Origin: Gynuella sp.
GTDB taxonomy: Bacteria > Pseudomonadota > Gammaproteobacteria > Pseudomonadales > Natronospirillaceae
DNA: 33,280 bases
Direction: 5' to 3'
Assembly: GCA_028282465.1 (NCBI GenBank)
Contig: JANQHX010000050.1
Location: forward strand, 1 to 33,280
Positions 10,799-20,714 of the stretch are shown one piece after another. A model generated the notes under the pieces. It was not told the DNA's origin and did not search any database. It saw nothing but the letters and a program-made list of their open reading frames with translations. The translations under genes and the position numbers were made by a program. Positions within the stretch are counted from its first letter, which is position 1, and each line of letters begins with the position of its first letter.

Positions 10799-11958
10799 GG
10801 GTTGGCTCCTTGCTGATCATCTAGGTGATAAATAACGGCCTGAACCACCCCTAGCATACCCAGGCTAATAATTAGACTGGTTCCACCATAACTCATCAAC
10901 GGAAGAGTTAGCCCTTTAGTTGGCAATAGTCCGGTATTCACGCCAAGGTTTATTAGTGTTTGAATCGTAAAAAGCAGTCCAATTCCGTAGCAAATAAATG
11001 CTCCAAATCTATTTCCATATAGTTCAGCCAAGCGACCTACATGAAAGACACGCGCCAGGAACAATGAATAGAGAGTTAAAACAACCATGACACCGACAAA
11101 ACCAAACTCTTCACCTAGTATGGCAAAAACAAAGTCTGTATGAGCTTCGGGCAAGTAAAATAATTTAAGCATACTGCTGCCTAAGCCAACCCCAAACCAT
11201 TCCCCCCGTCCGATAGCAATTAATGCTTGAGTTAGCTGATAGCCCCCAGCAAATCTGTTGTCGACTGACCAAGGATCTAAAAATGCGGCCAATCGCTCTA
11301 GTCGGTATGGCTCTGCTTGAGCCATTAAATAGACGGCACCGAATGAAATTAAAACCAATACAAAAAACTGAGCCGCTTTGACCCCGCCCAAAAATACTAG
11401 TCCTAAAATCGTAGCTGTGATCACCACGACCGCGCCAAAGTCAGGCTCCATCAACAGGAGAAGTATGACTAAACTCATCACAAACACTGGCTTTAGAAAG
11501 CCCGACCATTGACTTTTTACCTCAGCCTCTCGTCTAACTAAATAGCCTGATACGTAAAGAACTAAAAAGAATTTAATTAGTTCACTTGGCTGAACACTCA
11601 GGGGGCCCAGTCTTATCCAACGCCAACTACCATTAACTTCACGGCCTATTCCTGGAATCAATACAACAACTAATAAGAACACACCAAATAGCAGCCAAAT
11701 CCAATTGGTCTTAAACCAAAAGTCGAGTGGAATTCTGCTGGATACAATAAATGCAATGAATCCTATTACCAGATATACAAAATGCTTTAGCACCAAAGTA
11801 ATCGGCGAACCATATATTTTATTTGAATATTCGACTGAGGCCGATGCCACAATTACTAATCCAATTAAACAGATTGCTAACCCTGACAAAACCAACTGTT
11901 TGTCCAGTGGTTTTGTCCATGTATTTTGGTTCTTGAGTAGTGGGACTTGTAAGGTCAT
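10795..11958 (-). CDS. ftsW: Septal peptidoglycan glycosyltransferase FtsW (SEDS)
   Basis: FtsW is the polytopic SEDS glycan polymerase that pairs with FtsI at the septum. The protein has 387 residues and about ten hydrophobic segments. SEDS landmarks include NGSWRWIRLGPLSVQPSEL in the first half, PEAHTDFVFAILGEEFG, and the C-terminal TKGLTLPLMSYGGTS. The start overlaps the murD stop as ATGA. Its place between murD and murG is the standard dcw order and separates it from RodA. Confidence 0.97.
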   Translation of the reverse strand: MTLQVPLLKNQNTWTKPLDKQLVLSGLAICLIGLVIVASASVEYSNKIYGSPITLVLKHFVYLVIGFIAFIVSSRIPLDFWFKTNWIWLLFGVFLLVVVLIPGIGREVNGSWRWIRLGPLSVQPSELIKFFLVLYVSGYLVRREAEVKSQWSGFLKPVFVMSLVILLLLMEPDFGAVVVITATILGLVFLGGVKAAQFFVLVLISFGAVYLMAQAEPYRLERLAAFLDPWSVDNRFAGGYQLTQALIAIGRGEWFGVGLGSSMLKLFYLPEAHTDFVFAILGEEFGFVGVMVVLTLYSLFLARVFHVGRLAELYGNRFGAFICYGIGLLFTIQTLINLGVNTGLLPTKGLTLPLMSYGGTSLIISLGMLGVVQAVIYHLDDQQGANP

Positions 11959-13298
11959 GAAAACGCCCTCACTATTTTACAAAACTGATTTCCACGATCT
12001 TCAAAGCTTTCGAACATATCGAAAGATGCACAAGCTGGTGACAGTAAAACTGTGTCCCCTGAACTAGACAGCGCTTTAGCTTTCATGATGGCATCTTCGA
12101 GCCCATTAGAGAATGAAGTCACTTGGTCGGGCAGATGCTTAGCAATTTCTTTGCTGGACTCTCCGATAAGCACAACAGACTTGCAAAATTTTTCAATGGG
12201 TTCAGCTAGAAATGAGAAGTCTGCTCCTTTCCCAACGCCACCTGCGATAAGTACGATATTTTTTTCTGAGTTGCCGAGCCCATTCAACGCAGCGATCGTC
12301 GCACCAGTATTTGTACCCTTTGAATCATTAATATACTCAACACCATCTATCGTCGTGACCCATTGACATCGATGCTCTAGGCCTGGAAATTCTTTCAGAG
12401 CATCAACCATGCTGTTTAAATTTAATCCCAATGCATGACCGAGACTAAGGGCCGCTAACGAATTTAAAATATTGTGTGTGCCACGTAGGTTTAGTTGAGC
12501 ACTACTTATTAGCTTTTCAAATTGCCAATATAGGTCGAAACCTTCTTTCGTCTGAATCGCAGAAAATTTATTGAGATCTTGCCTTGAAAACCCATACTGA
12601 ATTTTTTTAACTTGCTCTGGAACTAGCGGTTGGGTTAACGCATCATCGACATGACTGACTACTACAGAACATCTTTTAAAAATTCTGTGCTTCGCTTTAA
12701 AGTAATCAGCAAAAGATTCATATCGATCCATATGATCTTCAGTCACATTGAGAACGGTTGCTATATGGCGATTCAATTCTGAACAGGTTTCAAGCTGAAA
12801 ACTAGACAGCTCCAATATGAAAACGTCGAACTCATCTTTTCCAACAAACTCAAGCACTGGCGTTCCGATATTACCACCCACACCTGGGACTAATCCTGAT
12901 GACTCTGCCATTGCTCCAACAAGAGTAGTCACGGTACTTTTGCCATTAGAACCGGTTATCGCGACAACTGGCTTGTCGTTTTCTCTCAAAAATAGGTCAA
13001 TATCACCGATCACAGACACACCGTTTTTAACGGCCGACTGAATCGCTGGGTTAGACAATGGTATACCTGGGCTCAATACAATCTCGTCAATGCCATGAAG
13101 AGATGATTCTGAAAAATCACCTGATATAAACTCAATGTCGGCACTCAAGTCTCTTAAATTTTTAAGATACGGAGGATGGCCTCTAGTATCTAATACAACA
13201 AATAATTTTTTACGGGCATGTAGGTATTGGGCAGCAGAAAACCCTGTTTTCCCTAGCCCAATGACTGCCGTTTTTTTATCTGTTGTAATTAAAGACAT
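11955..13298 (-). CDS. murD: UDP-MurNAc-L-alanine--D-glutamate ligase MurD
   Basis: MurD adds D-glutamate to UDP-MurNAc-L-Ala. From the ATG at 13298 the protein has 447 residues, beginning MSLITTDKKTAVIGLGKTGF. The P-loop GSNGKST is at about 116-122, followed by the central Mur-ligase domain with NVTEDHMDRY and the C-terminal domain with YINDSKGTN. An upstream in-frame ATG at 13364 lies inside mraY and would add 22 unconserved residues. The 13298 start has AGG at 7-nt spacing just after the mraY stop and is preferred. Confidence 0.95.
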   Translation of the reverse strand: MSLITTDKKTAVIGLGKTGFSAAQYLHARKKLFVVLDTRGHPPYLKNLRDLSADIEFISGDFSESSLHGIDEIVLSPGIPLSNPAIQSAVKNGVSVIGDIDLFLRENDKPVVAITGSNGKSTVTTLVGAMAESSGLVPGVGGNIGTPVLEFVGKDEFDVFILELSSFQLETCSELNRHIATVLNVTEDHMDRYESFADYFKAKHRIFKRCSVVVSHVDDALTQPLVPEQVKKIQYGFSRQDLNKFSAIQTKEGFDLYWQFEKLISSAQLNLRGTHNILNSLAALSLGHALGLNLNSMVDALKEFPGLEHRCQWVTTIDGVEYINDSKGTNTGATIAALNGLGNSEKNIVLIAGGVGKGADFSFLAEPIEKFCKSVVLIGESSKEIAKHLPDQVTSFSNGLEDAIMKAKALSSSGDTVLLSPACASFDMFESFEDRGNQFCKIVRAFS

Positions 13299-13306
13299 CA
13301 AATAAC

Positions 13307-14389
13307 CTAGCGTATTTTTAGCGTTGCTAAACCAATCAACACCAACACTACAGTGATGATCCAAAACCGAACTATTACTCTCGGTTCTGGCCAGCCTTTT
13401 AATTCGTAATGATGGTGTAACGGTGCCATTCTAAATATTCTTTTTCCTGTGAGTCGGTATGAGGCTACTTGCAAAATTACTGACAATGTTTCTGCAACAA
13501 AAACCCCCCCCATTATAAACAGCACAATTTCTTGACGAACGATTACAGCTACAACACCCAAAGCAGCCCCGAGTGCTAGCGCTCCTACGTCCCCCATAAA
13601 TACTTGTGCCGGGTATGTATTGAACCAAAGGAAGCCAAGGCCGGCGCCTACTATGGATGCACAAAATATAATTAATTCACCACTGCCTTGAACATAAGGA
13701 ATATTTAAGTAATTGGAGAAATTAATATTACCTGTTACATAAGCGAAAATTCCCAGCGCCGCTGCAATCAATACTGTTGGCAAAATCGCAAGCCCATCCA
13801 GACCATCAGTTAGGTTTACCGCGTTACTTGTTCCCACAATCACAAAATAAGTTAAAACAATAAAAAAAATGCCCATTGGAATCGCAACACTCTTGAAAAA
13901 TGGCACGATCAGAGCTGTTTCAACTGGTGACTGGGCGGTGGAATACAAAAAGATTGCAGCTCCTAATCCTGCTACGGATTGCCATAGATATTTCCATTTC
14001 GCAGCCAAGCCTTTTGAGTTTTTCTCTACTACTTTGCGATAATCATCTACCCAACCAACAGCACCAAAAATCAAAGTGACCAGCACACTCACCAGTACAA
14101 AGCTATTGCTTAAATCTGACCATAAAATAGTGCTGACTAACATACAGATCAAAATTAACGCACCACCCATAGTAGGCGTGCCTGCTTTACTGAGGTGAGA
14201 CTGCGGGCCGTCATGGCGAACCGATTGACCAATTTGATAATGCTTTAATTTTTCAATAAATACAGGGCCTAACAGTAGCGATATTGCCAATGCAGTAAGC
14301 ACTCCTAAAATTGCACGCATTGTTAGGTAGTCAAGCACTCCAAACCCCGAGTGCAACTCCTCTAAATACTGTGCTAACCAATAAATCAT
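13307..14389 (-). CDS. mraY: Phospho-MurNAc-pentapeptide transferase MraY
   Basis: MraY makes lipid I by moving phospho-MurNAc-pentapeptide onto undecaprenyl phosphate. It is an inner-membrane enzyme with about ten transmembrane helices. The 360-residue length and numbering match E. coli. The catalytic acidic residues D115/D116 (WVDDYRK) and D267 ([11 protein letters not shown]) are in place, with the [10 protein letters not shown] signature at 192-201 and the HHHYELKG motif near the C-terminus. The start overlaps the murF stop as ATGA. A run of eight G residues (minus strand, 13504-13511) codes the Gly-Gly in MGGVF. Confidence 0.98.
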   Translation of the reverse strand: MIYWLAQYLEELHSGFGVLDYLTMRAILGVLTALAISLLLGPVFIEKLKHYQIGQSVRHDGPQSHLSKAGTPTMGGALILICMLVSTILWSDLSNSFVLVSVLVTLIFGAVGWVDDYRKVVEKNSKGLAAKWKYLWQSVAGLGAAIFLYSTAQSPVETALIVPFFKSVAIPMGIFFIVLTYFVIVGTSNAVNLTDGLDGLAILPTVLIAAALGIFAYVTGNINFSNYLNIPYVQGSGELIIFCASIVGAGLGFLWFNTYPAQVFMGDVGALALGAALGVVAVIVRQEIVLFIMGGVFVAETLSVILQVASYRLTGKRIFRMAPLHHHYELKGWPEPRVIVRFWIITVVLVLIGLATLKIR

Positions 14390-15774
14390 GGCGCTACTCG
14401 CTCTAAGTTGTCGTTATTATTTAATTTATTAAAATCCGACAGAATGGTCTCCATCGCCATTGACCTTGATCCTTTTAATAAGGCAACACCCTTATTTTTA
14501 GAAAAAACTGTCAGCCTCTGTACAATTTCAGACTTATTTTCGAAATGCTCTACATTATTCTTTATTGCAAGCCCAGTGAATATTTCACCCACCACCCAAA
14601 CAGCATCCAAATTTTCAGATGCATAATCCAATATTTCTTGGTGAAGACTGTTAGACTCTTCACCCAACTCAGCCATATCTCCAAGAATTGCTAGTTTCTT
14701 ACCGCTCAATGAGCTCAACAAATCAATACCTGCTTTCATGGAAGCGGGGCTGGCATTGTAGCTGTCATCATAAATAACAAAGTCATCCGACACTTGCACC
14801 GGTGCTAATCGCCCTGAAACCTGCTTAAGTTTTTTAGCCCCATCAGCTATTTGTTGTAATGAACAACCGCACTCATAGGCCACTAATGCGCCAGCAAGGA
14901 AGTTTAAAATCTGATGTTTACCCGGAAGGCTCAATTCAATTTCTTGCATTTGCCCAACAATATCCAAGGTAAACTTACTTCCCTTGCCACTGGATAAAAT
15001 AATATGCTTTGCAGTGACATCTGCACTTGAGTTCAGGCCAAAAGTTTTAACTTGAACGCCAGCAGGAACTTTCTTCTTAAAAAATTCAAAACCTGGGTCA
15101 TCAATATTCAGAACCGCTAATTGTCCAGGTTTTAGATTACTGAAGATTTCTGACTTAGCATTTCTGACACCGGATAAACCACCAAAACCTAATGTGTGAG
15201 CCTCACTCGCGTTTAGAAGCATGGAAATATTGGGCTCTGCAAAATCAACTGACAATTTGATTTCACCGGGCGCATTCGCTCCCATTTCCACTACGGCAAA
15301 GCTATGGTCTTTCGTTAATTCAATTAATGTCTTTGGAACACCAATGGTATTGTTCAAATTCTTTTTTGTTGCCAGAACATTGCCATTTAAGGACAACAAA
15401 GTAGCAATAATCTCTTTGGTACTTGTCTTACCACAACTACCAGTAAGCGCTATCAGATTTCCATCAAACCCATGACGCACATACCTAGCTATTTCTCCGT
15501 ACGCAATTTGAGTATCTCTTACTTTTAGTACTGGAGAATCAGGTAGAACATCAGGGTTCCAATCTAATGACACAACTACCGCTACGGCTCCTGCCTTTAA
15601 TGCATCACTAACGTAATTATGGCCATCAAACTTTTGCCCTATTAGTGCAACATATAGGTCGCCTGGCTGAATTTCTCGAGAATCAGTACATACATTACTA
15701 AATTCCGAATCGCCACCAATTAATCTTGCGCTCAAGGTTGAAGCTATCTCGCTGAGTCTGAGGGTATGAATCAC
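14386..15774 (-). CDS. murF: UDP-MurNAc-tripeptide--D-alanyl-D-alanine ligase MurF
   Basis: MurF adds the D-Ala-D-Ala dipeptide to complete the pentapeptide precursor. The protein has 462 residues. The Mur-ligase P-loop [10 protein letters not shown] is at about 111-120. An ENEN/EMG-type region ([12 protein letters not shown]) and the C-terminal [12 protein letters not shown] motif are typical of MurF. The start codon is GTG, overlapping the murE stop as GTGA. Its substrate D-Ala-D-Ala must come from a ligase encoded elsewhere, since no ddl gene lies in this cluster. Confidence 0.97.
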   Translation of the reverse strand: MIHTLRLSEIASTLSARLIGGDSEFSNVCTDSREIQPGDLYVALIGQKFDGHNYVSDALKAGAVAVVVSLDWNPDVLPDSPVLKVRDTQIAYGEIARYVRHGFDGNLIALTGSCGKTSTKEIIATLLSLNGNVLATKKNLNNTIGVPKTLIELTKDHSFAVVEMGANAPGEIKLSVDFAEPNISMLLNASEAHTLGFGGLSGVRNAKSEIFSNLKPGQLAVLNIDDPGFEFFKKKVPAGVQVKTFGLNSSADVTAKHIILSSGKGSKFTLDIVGQMQEIELSLPGKHQILNFLAGALVAYECGCSLQQIADGAKKLKQVSGRLAPVQVSDDFVIYDDSYNASPASMKAGIDLLSSLSGKKLAILGDMAELGEESNSLHQEILDYASENLDAVWVVGEIFTGLAIKNNVEHFENKSEIVQRLTVFSKNKGVALLKGSRSMAMETILSDFNKLNNNDNLERVAP

Positions 15775-17231
15775 TTACCACCCCCAGTTAACGCTTCTGC
15801 TATTTCAAGATCAGAGTAATGAATTTTTTGGTCGCCAATGATTTGGTATTCTTCATGGCCCTTCCCGGCTACTAGAATGACGTCATCATTCGCGGCTTGG
15901 CTGAAAGCATATCGAATAGCTTGTTCTCTATCCGGTATTGCAACTACTGACTCTGGCAATTTAAAGCCTTGCATTATGTCTTCTATAATTAACGCTGAGG
16001 ATTCACTACGTGGGTTGTCATCAGTTACAACAACTACCTGGGAGTTATCTTCAGCTATCTTTGCCATCTCTGGGCGCTTACCCGCATCTCTATCACCACC
16101 ACAACCGAAAACACACCACAGCTTTCCTGAGACATGGTCCCTACATGCAGTTAAGGCTTTCTCAAGTGCATCAGGCGTATGGGCATAATCAACTATTAAT
16201 ACTGGTTTTTGGTCACCCAAAAATGGTTGCATGCGCCCTGTAACTGGCTGAATATTTCTCACTGGTTCAACTAAATCAATTAGATCTATTCCTTCAGCCA
16301 ACATCACCCCTATAGCTAAGGAAATATTAAAAACATTAAACCTGCCATATAAAGGAGCATCGAATCGAATGGATTGCCCCTGATAACAAATATCAAATCT
16401 AATGCCTTCTGATGAAAAGCCAATATTACTCAGATATAAATCAGCAGATTTATCTAGGCTTGAAACAGTTATCAACCCATTTGAGTTCTCATATTTTTGA
16501 GCAAGTTTAGCCCCCAGAGTGTCATCAATATTTATGACTCTGTTTGTTAAACTGCCAAATTCAAATAACTTTGACTTGGCAAGAGCATAGGCTTCCATTG
16601 TCTTGTGGTAGTCCAAATGATCGCGACTCAGGTTTGTGAACACTGCAGTTTTAAATAAAAGACTATCGACTCTGCCTTGATCTAGCCCATGTGAAGAAAC
16701 CTCCATTGCACAGGCTTTTGCGTTAGAGTTTACAAAGTCTCTCAACGCTTTATTGAGAGAAAGAATATCTGGAGTTGTATTATCGGTTTTCTCAAAACTT
16801 CCCCACAACCCTTGCCCAGTTGTACCGATAAAAGCGGATTTTCCAATCAAATTTTGATAAAGCTGAGCAACAAACTGCGCGACAGAGGTTTTACCATTGG
16901 TACCGGTTATCCCTATTAAATGAAGATTTTTACTGGGCTCAACAAATGCCAAATTAGCCATCGATCCTAAGCGTTGCCGCAAATCTTCTATTACCAACAC
17001 TGGAACTTGCTCTGAATATTTTGTTGCAACATCTGAATCAGACACAACCGCCGCCGCACCCATCTTGATTGCACTAGGTATAAAGTCAGCACCATCGTTA
17101 TCACAACCCTTAAGCGCAACAAATAGATTTTGATTCTTTATGTTTCGGCTATCCAGTTCCAAACCAGAAATTTCAATACTTCCAAACAGCCCTGGTGCTT
17201 CAGGTAAAATACTTGAAATTAAGAAGGTCAT
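15771..17231 (-). CDS. murE: UDP-MurNAc-dipeptide--meso-diaminopimelate ligase MurE
   Basis: MurE adds the third residue of the stem peptide. From the ATG at 17231 the protein has 486 residues. The P-loop TGTNGKTS is at about 109-116. The DNPR motif at 405-408 indicates meso-diaminopimelate rather than lysine specificity. The ATG overlaps the ftsI stop as ATGA and has a strong GGAGGTG ribosome binding site at 5-nt spacing. A longer in-frame TTG start at 17246 lies upstream of that site and is rejected. Confidence 0.97.
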   Translation of the reverse strand: MTFLISSILPEAPGLFGSIEISGLELDSRNIKNQNLFVALKGCDNDGADFIPSAIKMGAAAVVSDSDVATKYSEQVPVLVIEDLRQRLGSMANLAFVEPSKNLHLIGITGTNGKTSVAQFVAQLYQNLIGKSAFIGTTGQGLWGSFEKTDNTTPDILSLNKALRDFVNSNAKACAMEVSSHGLDQGRVDSLLFKTAVFTNLSRDHLDYHKTMEAYALAKSKLFEFGSLTNRVINIDDTLGAKLAQKYENSNGLITVSSLDKSADLYLSNIGFSSEGIRFDICYQGQSIRFDAPLYGRFNVFNISLAIGVMLAEGIDLIDLVEPVRNIQPVTGRMQPFLGDQKPVLIVDYAHTPDALEKALTACRDHVSGKLWCVFGCGGDRDAGKRPEMAKIAEDNSQVVVVTDDNPRSESSALIIEDIMQGFKLPESVVAIPDREQAIRYAFSQAANDDVILVAGKGHEEYQIIGDQKIHYSDLEIAEALTGGGK

Positions 17232-18922
17232 AACAACACCTCCCAATTCAATTCAACATTTTCAATATTCTTGTCCGGAGCGACATTTTGAATTTGTAAA
17301 GCCGCCTCCATGATTCGCCCAAAAACCGGTGCAGCAACTTCACCGCCGTAATATTTTTCACCCACTGGGTCATCAATACTCACAACCATCACAAGCTTCG
17401 GATTTGAAACAGGGGCGAATCCAGCAAATGACGCGATATATTTATCATCAGAGTATCGACCATTTACCAATTTATGAACCGTGCCTGTTTTTCCGGCGAT
17501 TCTATAGAGTTTGCTTTGAGATTTTTTACCTGTACCTGAAACAACTGCTTTCTCTAATATCGCTTTCATTCGATCAGCGTTTCTTTCAGAAAGCACTCGA
17601 ATCTGCCTTGCTTCAGATTTTCCTGATACGATCGAAGGCTCTACTCTTAAACCCTGGTTAGCAATGGCTCCATAAGCAGCAGCCAATTGCAGAGGTGTAA
17701 CTGTTAACCCATACCCATAAGAAAAGGTGGCCAGCTCAATATTTTTCCAGCTCGCTCGGTTAGGTAATGACCCAGGCGCTTCACCGGGCAAACCAATTCC
17801 CGGCAATTGGCCGAGACCAAATCCGTAAAATTTATTCCATAGATTTTCGGCACCGAGCTCCATGGCAATTTTGCTAGTGCCGATATTAGAAGACTTGGTC
17901 AGAATTTCTTCAAAGGTCAGTTCGCCATAATTATGGGCATCTCGAATAGTGTGACTGTTTAACCTTAAAAACCCTGGCGCAGTATTAAAAACCATGGACT
18001 CAGTGAATTTTCCACTTTCTAATGCAGCAGCTAGTGTAAGGGGTTTTACCACTGAACCGGGCTCAAACGCATCAGTCACCACTCGGTTCCTCATTTGATC
18101 ATACTGCAAACCTGCACGATCATTTGGGTTGAATGAAGGTTGGTTAACTAACGCCAAAACCTCACCTGACTCTACATCCATAATGATGGCAGAGCCCGAA
18201 TGAGCACCAAATTCTGCTACTGCATTTTTTAGCTCTTTATAAGCTAAAAACTGCAATCTCATGTCAATGGTTAACTGTAGGTTAGCACCGGGGCTCACTG
18301 ACTGAATACTTTCAACATCTCTTACAACATTGCCATACAGATCTTTTAAAACTCGTTTTTTTCCAGGCTCGCCAACCAATGCAGAATTAAAGGTTAATTC
18401 CGCTCCTTCCTGACCAATATCATCAATATTGGTTAATCCCACAACGCCTGAAACAACTTCGCCTGCCGGATAATATCTCTTATATTCAACATACCCTTCT
18501 ACACCGGGAATCTTGTGCGACAGAACAGATGATGCATAAGAAGGAATCATTCTTCTCTTCAAATACATAAACCGACTTTCTTTTCCTATTTGAGCTTTAT
18601 AACGTTTTTGCAAATTAGCTAGAGGAATATCTAAGTGTGCTGCCAATTCAGGAAAACTACTTGGCGCCATTAACTTCGGATCGCCCCAAATCGTAGTGAC
18701 TGGACTACTAACAGCCAATGGCTCGCCTCTTCGGTCTACAATCATTCCACGGTTTGCAGAAATATTGTCAACACGCTGCATCCTTGCCTCACCCTGATCA
18801 ATGTAGAATTGTTTGTTATACACCTGCAACCAAGCCATGCGAAACACAACAGTACCCGCCAGTGCTATTAACACAGCAAATACTAGATAATGCCTCCATG
18901 TGTATTGCAGTAACGAGTTCAT
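17228..18922 (-). CDS. ftsI: Septal class B penicillin-binding protein FtsI (PBP3)
   Basis: FtsI is the septal transpeptidase that works with FtsW. The protein has 564 residues from the ATG at 18922. It has a short cytoplasmic tail, one membrane anchor (about 12-31), a pedestal domain including NRGMIVDRRGEPLA, and a C-terminal transpeptidase domain. The active-site motifs are intact: SVVK with Ser290, SSN at 344-346 and KTG at 478-480. The ATG shares its A with the ftsL stop (TGATG) and has AGGA 5-6 nt upstream. The alternative TTG one codon earlier is less likely. Confidence 0.97.
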   Translation of the reverse strand: MNSLLQYTWRHYLVFAVLIALAGTVVFRMAWLQVYNKQFYIDQGEARMQRVDNISANRGMIVDRRGEPLAVSSPVTTIWGDPKLMAPSSFPELAAHLDIPLANLQKRYKAQIGKESRFMYLKRRMIPSYASSVLSHKIPGVEGYVEYKRYYPAGEVVSGVVGLTNIDDIGQEGAELTFNSALVGEPGKKRVLKDLYGNVVRDVESIQSVSPGANLQLTIDMRLQFLAYKELKNAVAEFGAHSGSAIIMDVESGEVLALVNQPSFNPNDRAGLQYDQMRNRVVTDAFEPGSVVKPLTLAAALESGKFTESMVFNTAPGFLRLNSHTIRDAHNYGELTFEEILTKSSNIGTSKIAMELGAENLWNKFYGFGLGQLPGIGLPGEAPGSLPNRASWKNIELATFSYGYGLTVTPLQLAAAYGAIANQGLRVEPSIVSGKSEARQIRVLSERNADRMKAILEKAVVSGTGKKSQSKLYRIAGKTGTVHKLVNGRYSDDKYIASFAGFAPVSNPKLVMVVSIDDPVGEKYYGGEVAAPVFGRIMEAALQIQNVAPDKNIENVELNWEVLL

Positions 18923-19209
18923 CAATGTCCTTTGTTGATCTGGATAACTTTAATGTTTGATTCTTTTGGAGCACTCAAACCAAGTTCATTTTTTGCTTTT
19001 TGCTCAATTAGCCCAGGTGAAGACCAAGCACTTTCTTCCAACAATAATTGCCCATATTCTATTTTTAATTCCTCATGCTGACGCTCAAGAGACTGCAACT
19101 CTCCAAACAACACTCTTGTTTCATATGTTGAAAAAACAACAGCTAGGGCACTAATAACATTTGCGCCCACAAGCAATGGTATCAACCAAATATAAACTTT
19201 GCCCTTCAT
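18922..19209 (-). CDS. ftsL: Cell division protein FtsL
   Basis: FtsL is a small bitopic protein that forms the FtsQLB complex and activates FtsWI. The protein has 95 residues, the usual size. One membrane segment (about 4-26) is followed by a periplasmic coiled coil (about 30-65, with LQSLERQHEELKIEYGQLLL) and a short tail. Sequence conservation is low in this family, so the call rests on size, topology and position between rsmH and ftsI. The start overlaps the rsmH stop as ATGA. Confidence 0.92.
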   Translation of the reverse strand: MKGKVYIWLIPLLVGANVISALAVVFSTYETRVLFGELQSLERQHEELKIEYGQLLLEESAWSSPGLIEQKAKNELGLSAPKESNIKVIQINKGH

Positions 19210-20123
19210 TGTCTCTCTGCAATTCTCATCACCGCACTACGCGCACGGGGATTGACATCAACTTCCGATTTGCTGGGCTTTCGTTGTTTACCAACCCTTT
19301 TAAATCGAGTCTGAATTAAATCGGCAGTCACAGGTAACCCGTCTGGCATATCGCCCTTTTCTTCTTTTTGAATAAATCGTTTTACGATTCTGTCTTCTAA
19401 AGAATGAAAACTAATAACAACCATGCGGCCACCAGTGTTAAGAACATCTGCACTGTTATTTAAAAATGACTCTAAGTCATCCAACTCTTTGTTTATGAAA
19501 ATTCGAATCCCTTGAAAAGCACGAGTGGCAGGGTGCTTACTTTTCTCCCAAGCTGGATTAGCATGTTTTATAACCTCTGCCAAATCCAAGGTTGTATGAA
19601 ATTCCTTTTCTTTTCTGCGCTCAACAATGGCTTTAGCCATGCGCCTTGAAAACTTTTCTTCACCATAATTAAAAATAACATCAGCAATTTCTTTTTCTTC
19701 GGCTGAATTAATCCATTCAGCTGCTGATAAATCGCTCTCCGGATTCATTCTCATATCCAGAGGGCCGTCATGGGTAAAACTAAATCCACGTGATGCATCA
19801 TCTAGCTGTGGCGATGACACACCCAAATCGAGCAACACACCTGAAAACTTTTGACCGTTCTTTTCTGCAATGTTTTTTACCGACGAAAAGCTGTCATGAA
19901 CAATGCTGAATCTTGAGTCTCGCTGCTCCAACTCTCGTGCAACTGAAATGGCATCTGGATCTTTATCAGTGGCGATTAACCTGCCGACCTCTGAAAGACG
20001 AGACAAAATAAGTGTTGAGTGCCCACCCCTTCCAAATGTGCCATCGAAGTAGAGCCCGTCCGGGTCAACCACCAACTCAGCCACAGCCTCATGCAACAAA
20101 ACCGTTTCATGTTTAAGAGCCAC
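19206..20123 (-). CDS. rsmH: 16S rRNA m4C1402 methyltransferase RsmH (MraW)
   Basis: RsmH methylates N4 of C1402 in 16S rRNA, in the ribosomal P site. The protein has 305 residues. It shows the HETVLLHEAV start, the SAM-binding motif DGTFGRGGHS (27-36), LLDLGVSSPQLDDASRGFSF, and the C-terminal VISFHSLEDRIVKRF. The start codon is GTG, with AGGTGGG about 8 nt upstream. It lies 16 nt after mraZ, the standard pair at the head of the dcw cluster. Confidence 0.97.
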   Translation of the reverse strand: MALKHETVLLHEAVAELVVDPDGLYFDGTFGRGGHSTLILSRLSEVGRLIATDKDPDAISVARELEQRDSRFSIVHDSFSSVKNIAEKNGQKFSGVLLDLGVSSPQLDDASRGFSFTHDGPLDMRMNPESDLSAAEWINSAEEKEIADVIFNYGEEKFSRRMAKAIVERRKEKEFHTTLDLAEVIKHANPAWEKSKHPATRAFQGIRIFINKELDDLESFLNNSADVLNTGGRMVVISFHSLEDRIVKRFIQKEEKGDMPDGLPVTADLIQTRFKRVGKQRKPSKSEVDVNPRARSAVMRIAERQ

Positions 20124-20139
20124 TCTATTTTCCCACCTC

Positions 20140-20619
20140 TTAAAGCGACAACTGCATCAAGTCATCAGGCAAAGCTGAATTGTCTGCCTCTTCATCTATG
20201 TACGCCTCGCGACGAGAATTCCAAAGCTCTTCATCCCAGAGCTCGAATTTATTTCCCTGGCCTAACAGCACCAGTTTTTTACCGAGTTCGGCATAGTCTC
20301 TAAGTGGCTGAGACAGCAACATTCGGCCGTTACTATCCACTTCAATATCAGTGGCGTGCCCCACCAATAATCTTTGAATGCGTCTTGCGGCCGCGTTGAA
20401 GCTTGGCAATGCCTCTAACTTTTCTTCAATTTTTTCCCATTCGGGTAAGGGGTAGACCAACAGACACTTCTCGTCGGTATCAATAGTGACCACTAACTGG
20501 TTTTCACACCAATCAGACAAAACGGACCTATAGCGCGTAGGGATCGCCATACGCCCCTTCGCATCCATAGTGAGTGCAAACACACCCCGCAGTCTTTGTC
20601 TTTTAGTCGGATCAGCCAC
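20140..20619 (-). CDS. mraZ: Transcriptional regulator MraZ
   Basis: MraZ is an AbrB-fold, ring-forming DNA-binding protein that represses its own dcw operon in E. coli. The protein has 159 residues with two SpoVT-AbrB repeats, seen as MDAKGRMAIPTRYR (about 18-31) and VDSNGRMLLSQPLRDYA (about 96-112). The start is GTG at 20619, with TAGG 8 nt upstream; an in-frame TAG lies four codons before it. This gives about eight residues more than the common MFRG-type start. Correctly spaced direct repeats resembling MraZ boxes lie in its leader, which supports autoregulation. Confidence 0.95.
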   Translation of the reverse strand: MADPTKRQRLRGVFALTMDAKGRMAIPTRYRSVLSDWCENQLVVTIDTDEKCLLVYPLPEWEKIEEKLEALPSFNAAARRIQRLLVGHATDIEVDSNGRMLLSQPLRDYAELGKKLVLLGQGNKFELWDEELWNSRREAYIDEEADNSALPDDLMQLSL

Positions 20620-20672
20620 TTTTAATGCCTAGTAAGTAAGCGCTCACATCATATTTATCAAGGCTGAATTCA

Positions 20673-20706
20673 ACACAATTACCCACTTTCAGCCACTTTA
20701 TTCCAC
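20673..20706 (-). promoter_or_regulatory. Probable MraZ operator: 10-bp-spaced GTGG repeats
   Basis: On the minus strand GTGGA, GTGGC and GTGGG start exactly 10 bp apart (complements at 20703-20706, 20693-20696 and 20683-20686). A weaker GTGTT follows at the next 10-bp step. E. coli MraZ is known to bind TGGGN direct repeats separated by 5 nt, which gives the same period. The array starts about 9 bp after the -10 box, so bound MraZ would block initiation. Confidence 0.75.
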
Positions 20707-20714
20707 ATTTTGAC

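Noticed and set aside
13299-13364. Longer MurD start at 13364
   Set aside because: It would lie inside mraY and add 22 residues without conservation. The ATG at 13298 has a suitable ribosome binding site and gives the family N-terminus.
13504-13511. Run of eight G (minus strand) in mraY as a phase-variation tract
   Set aside because: mraY is essential and the run encodes a conserved Gly-Gly, so on/off switching is not plausible. Similar shorter runs occur in murG and the DUF2333 gene.
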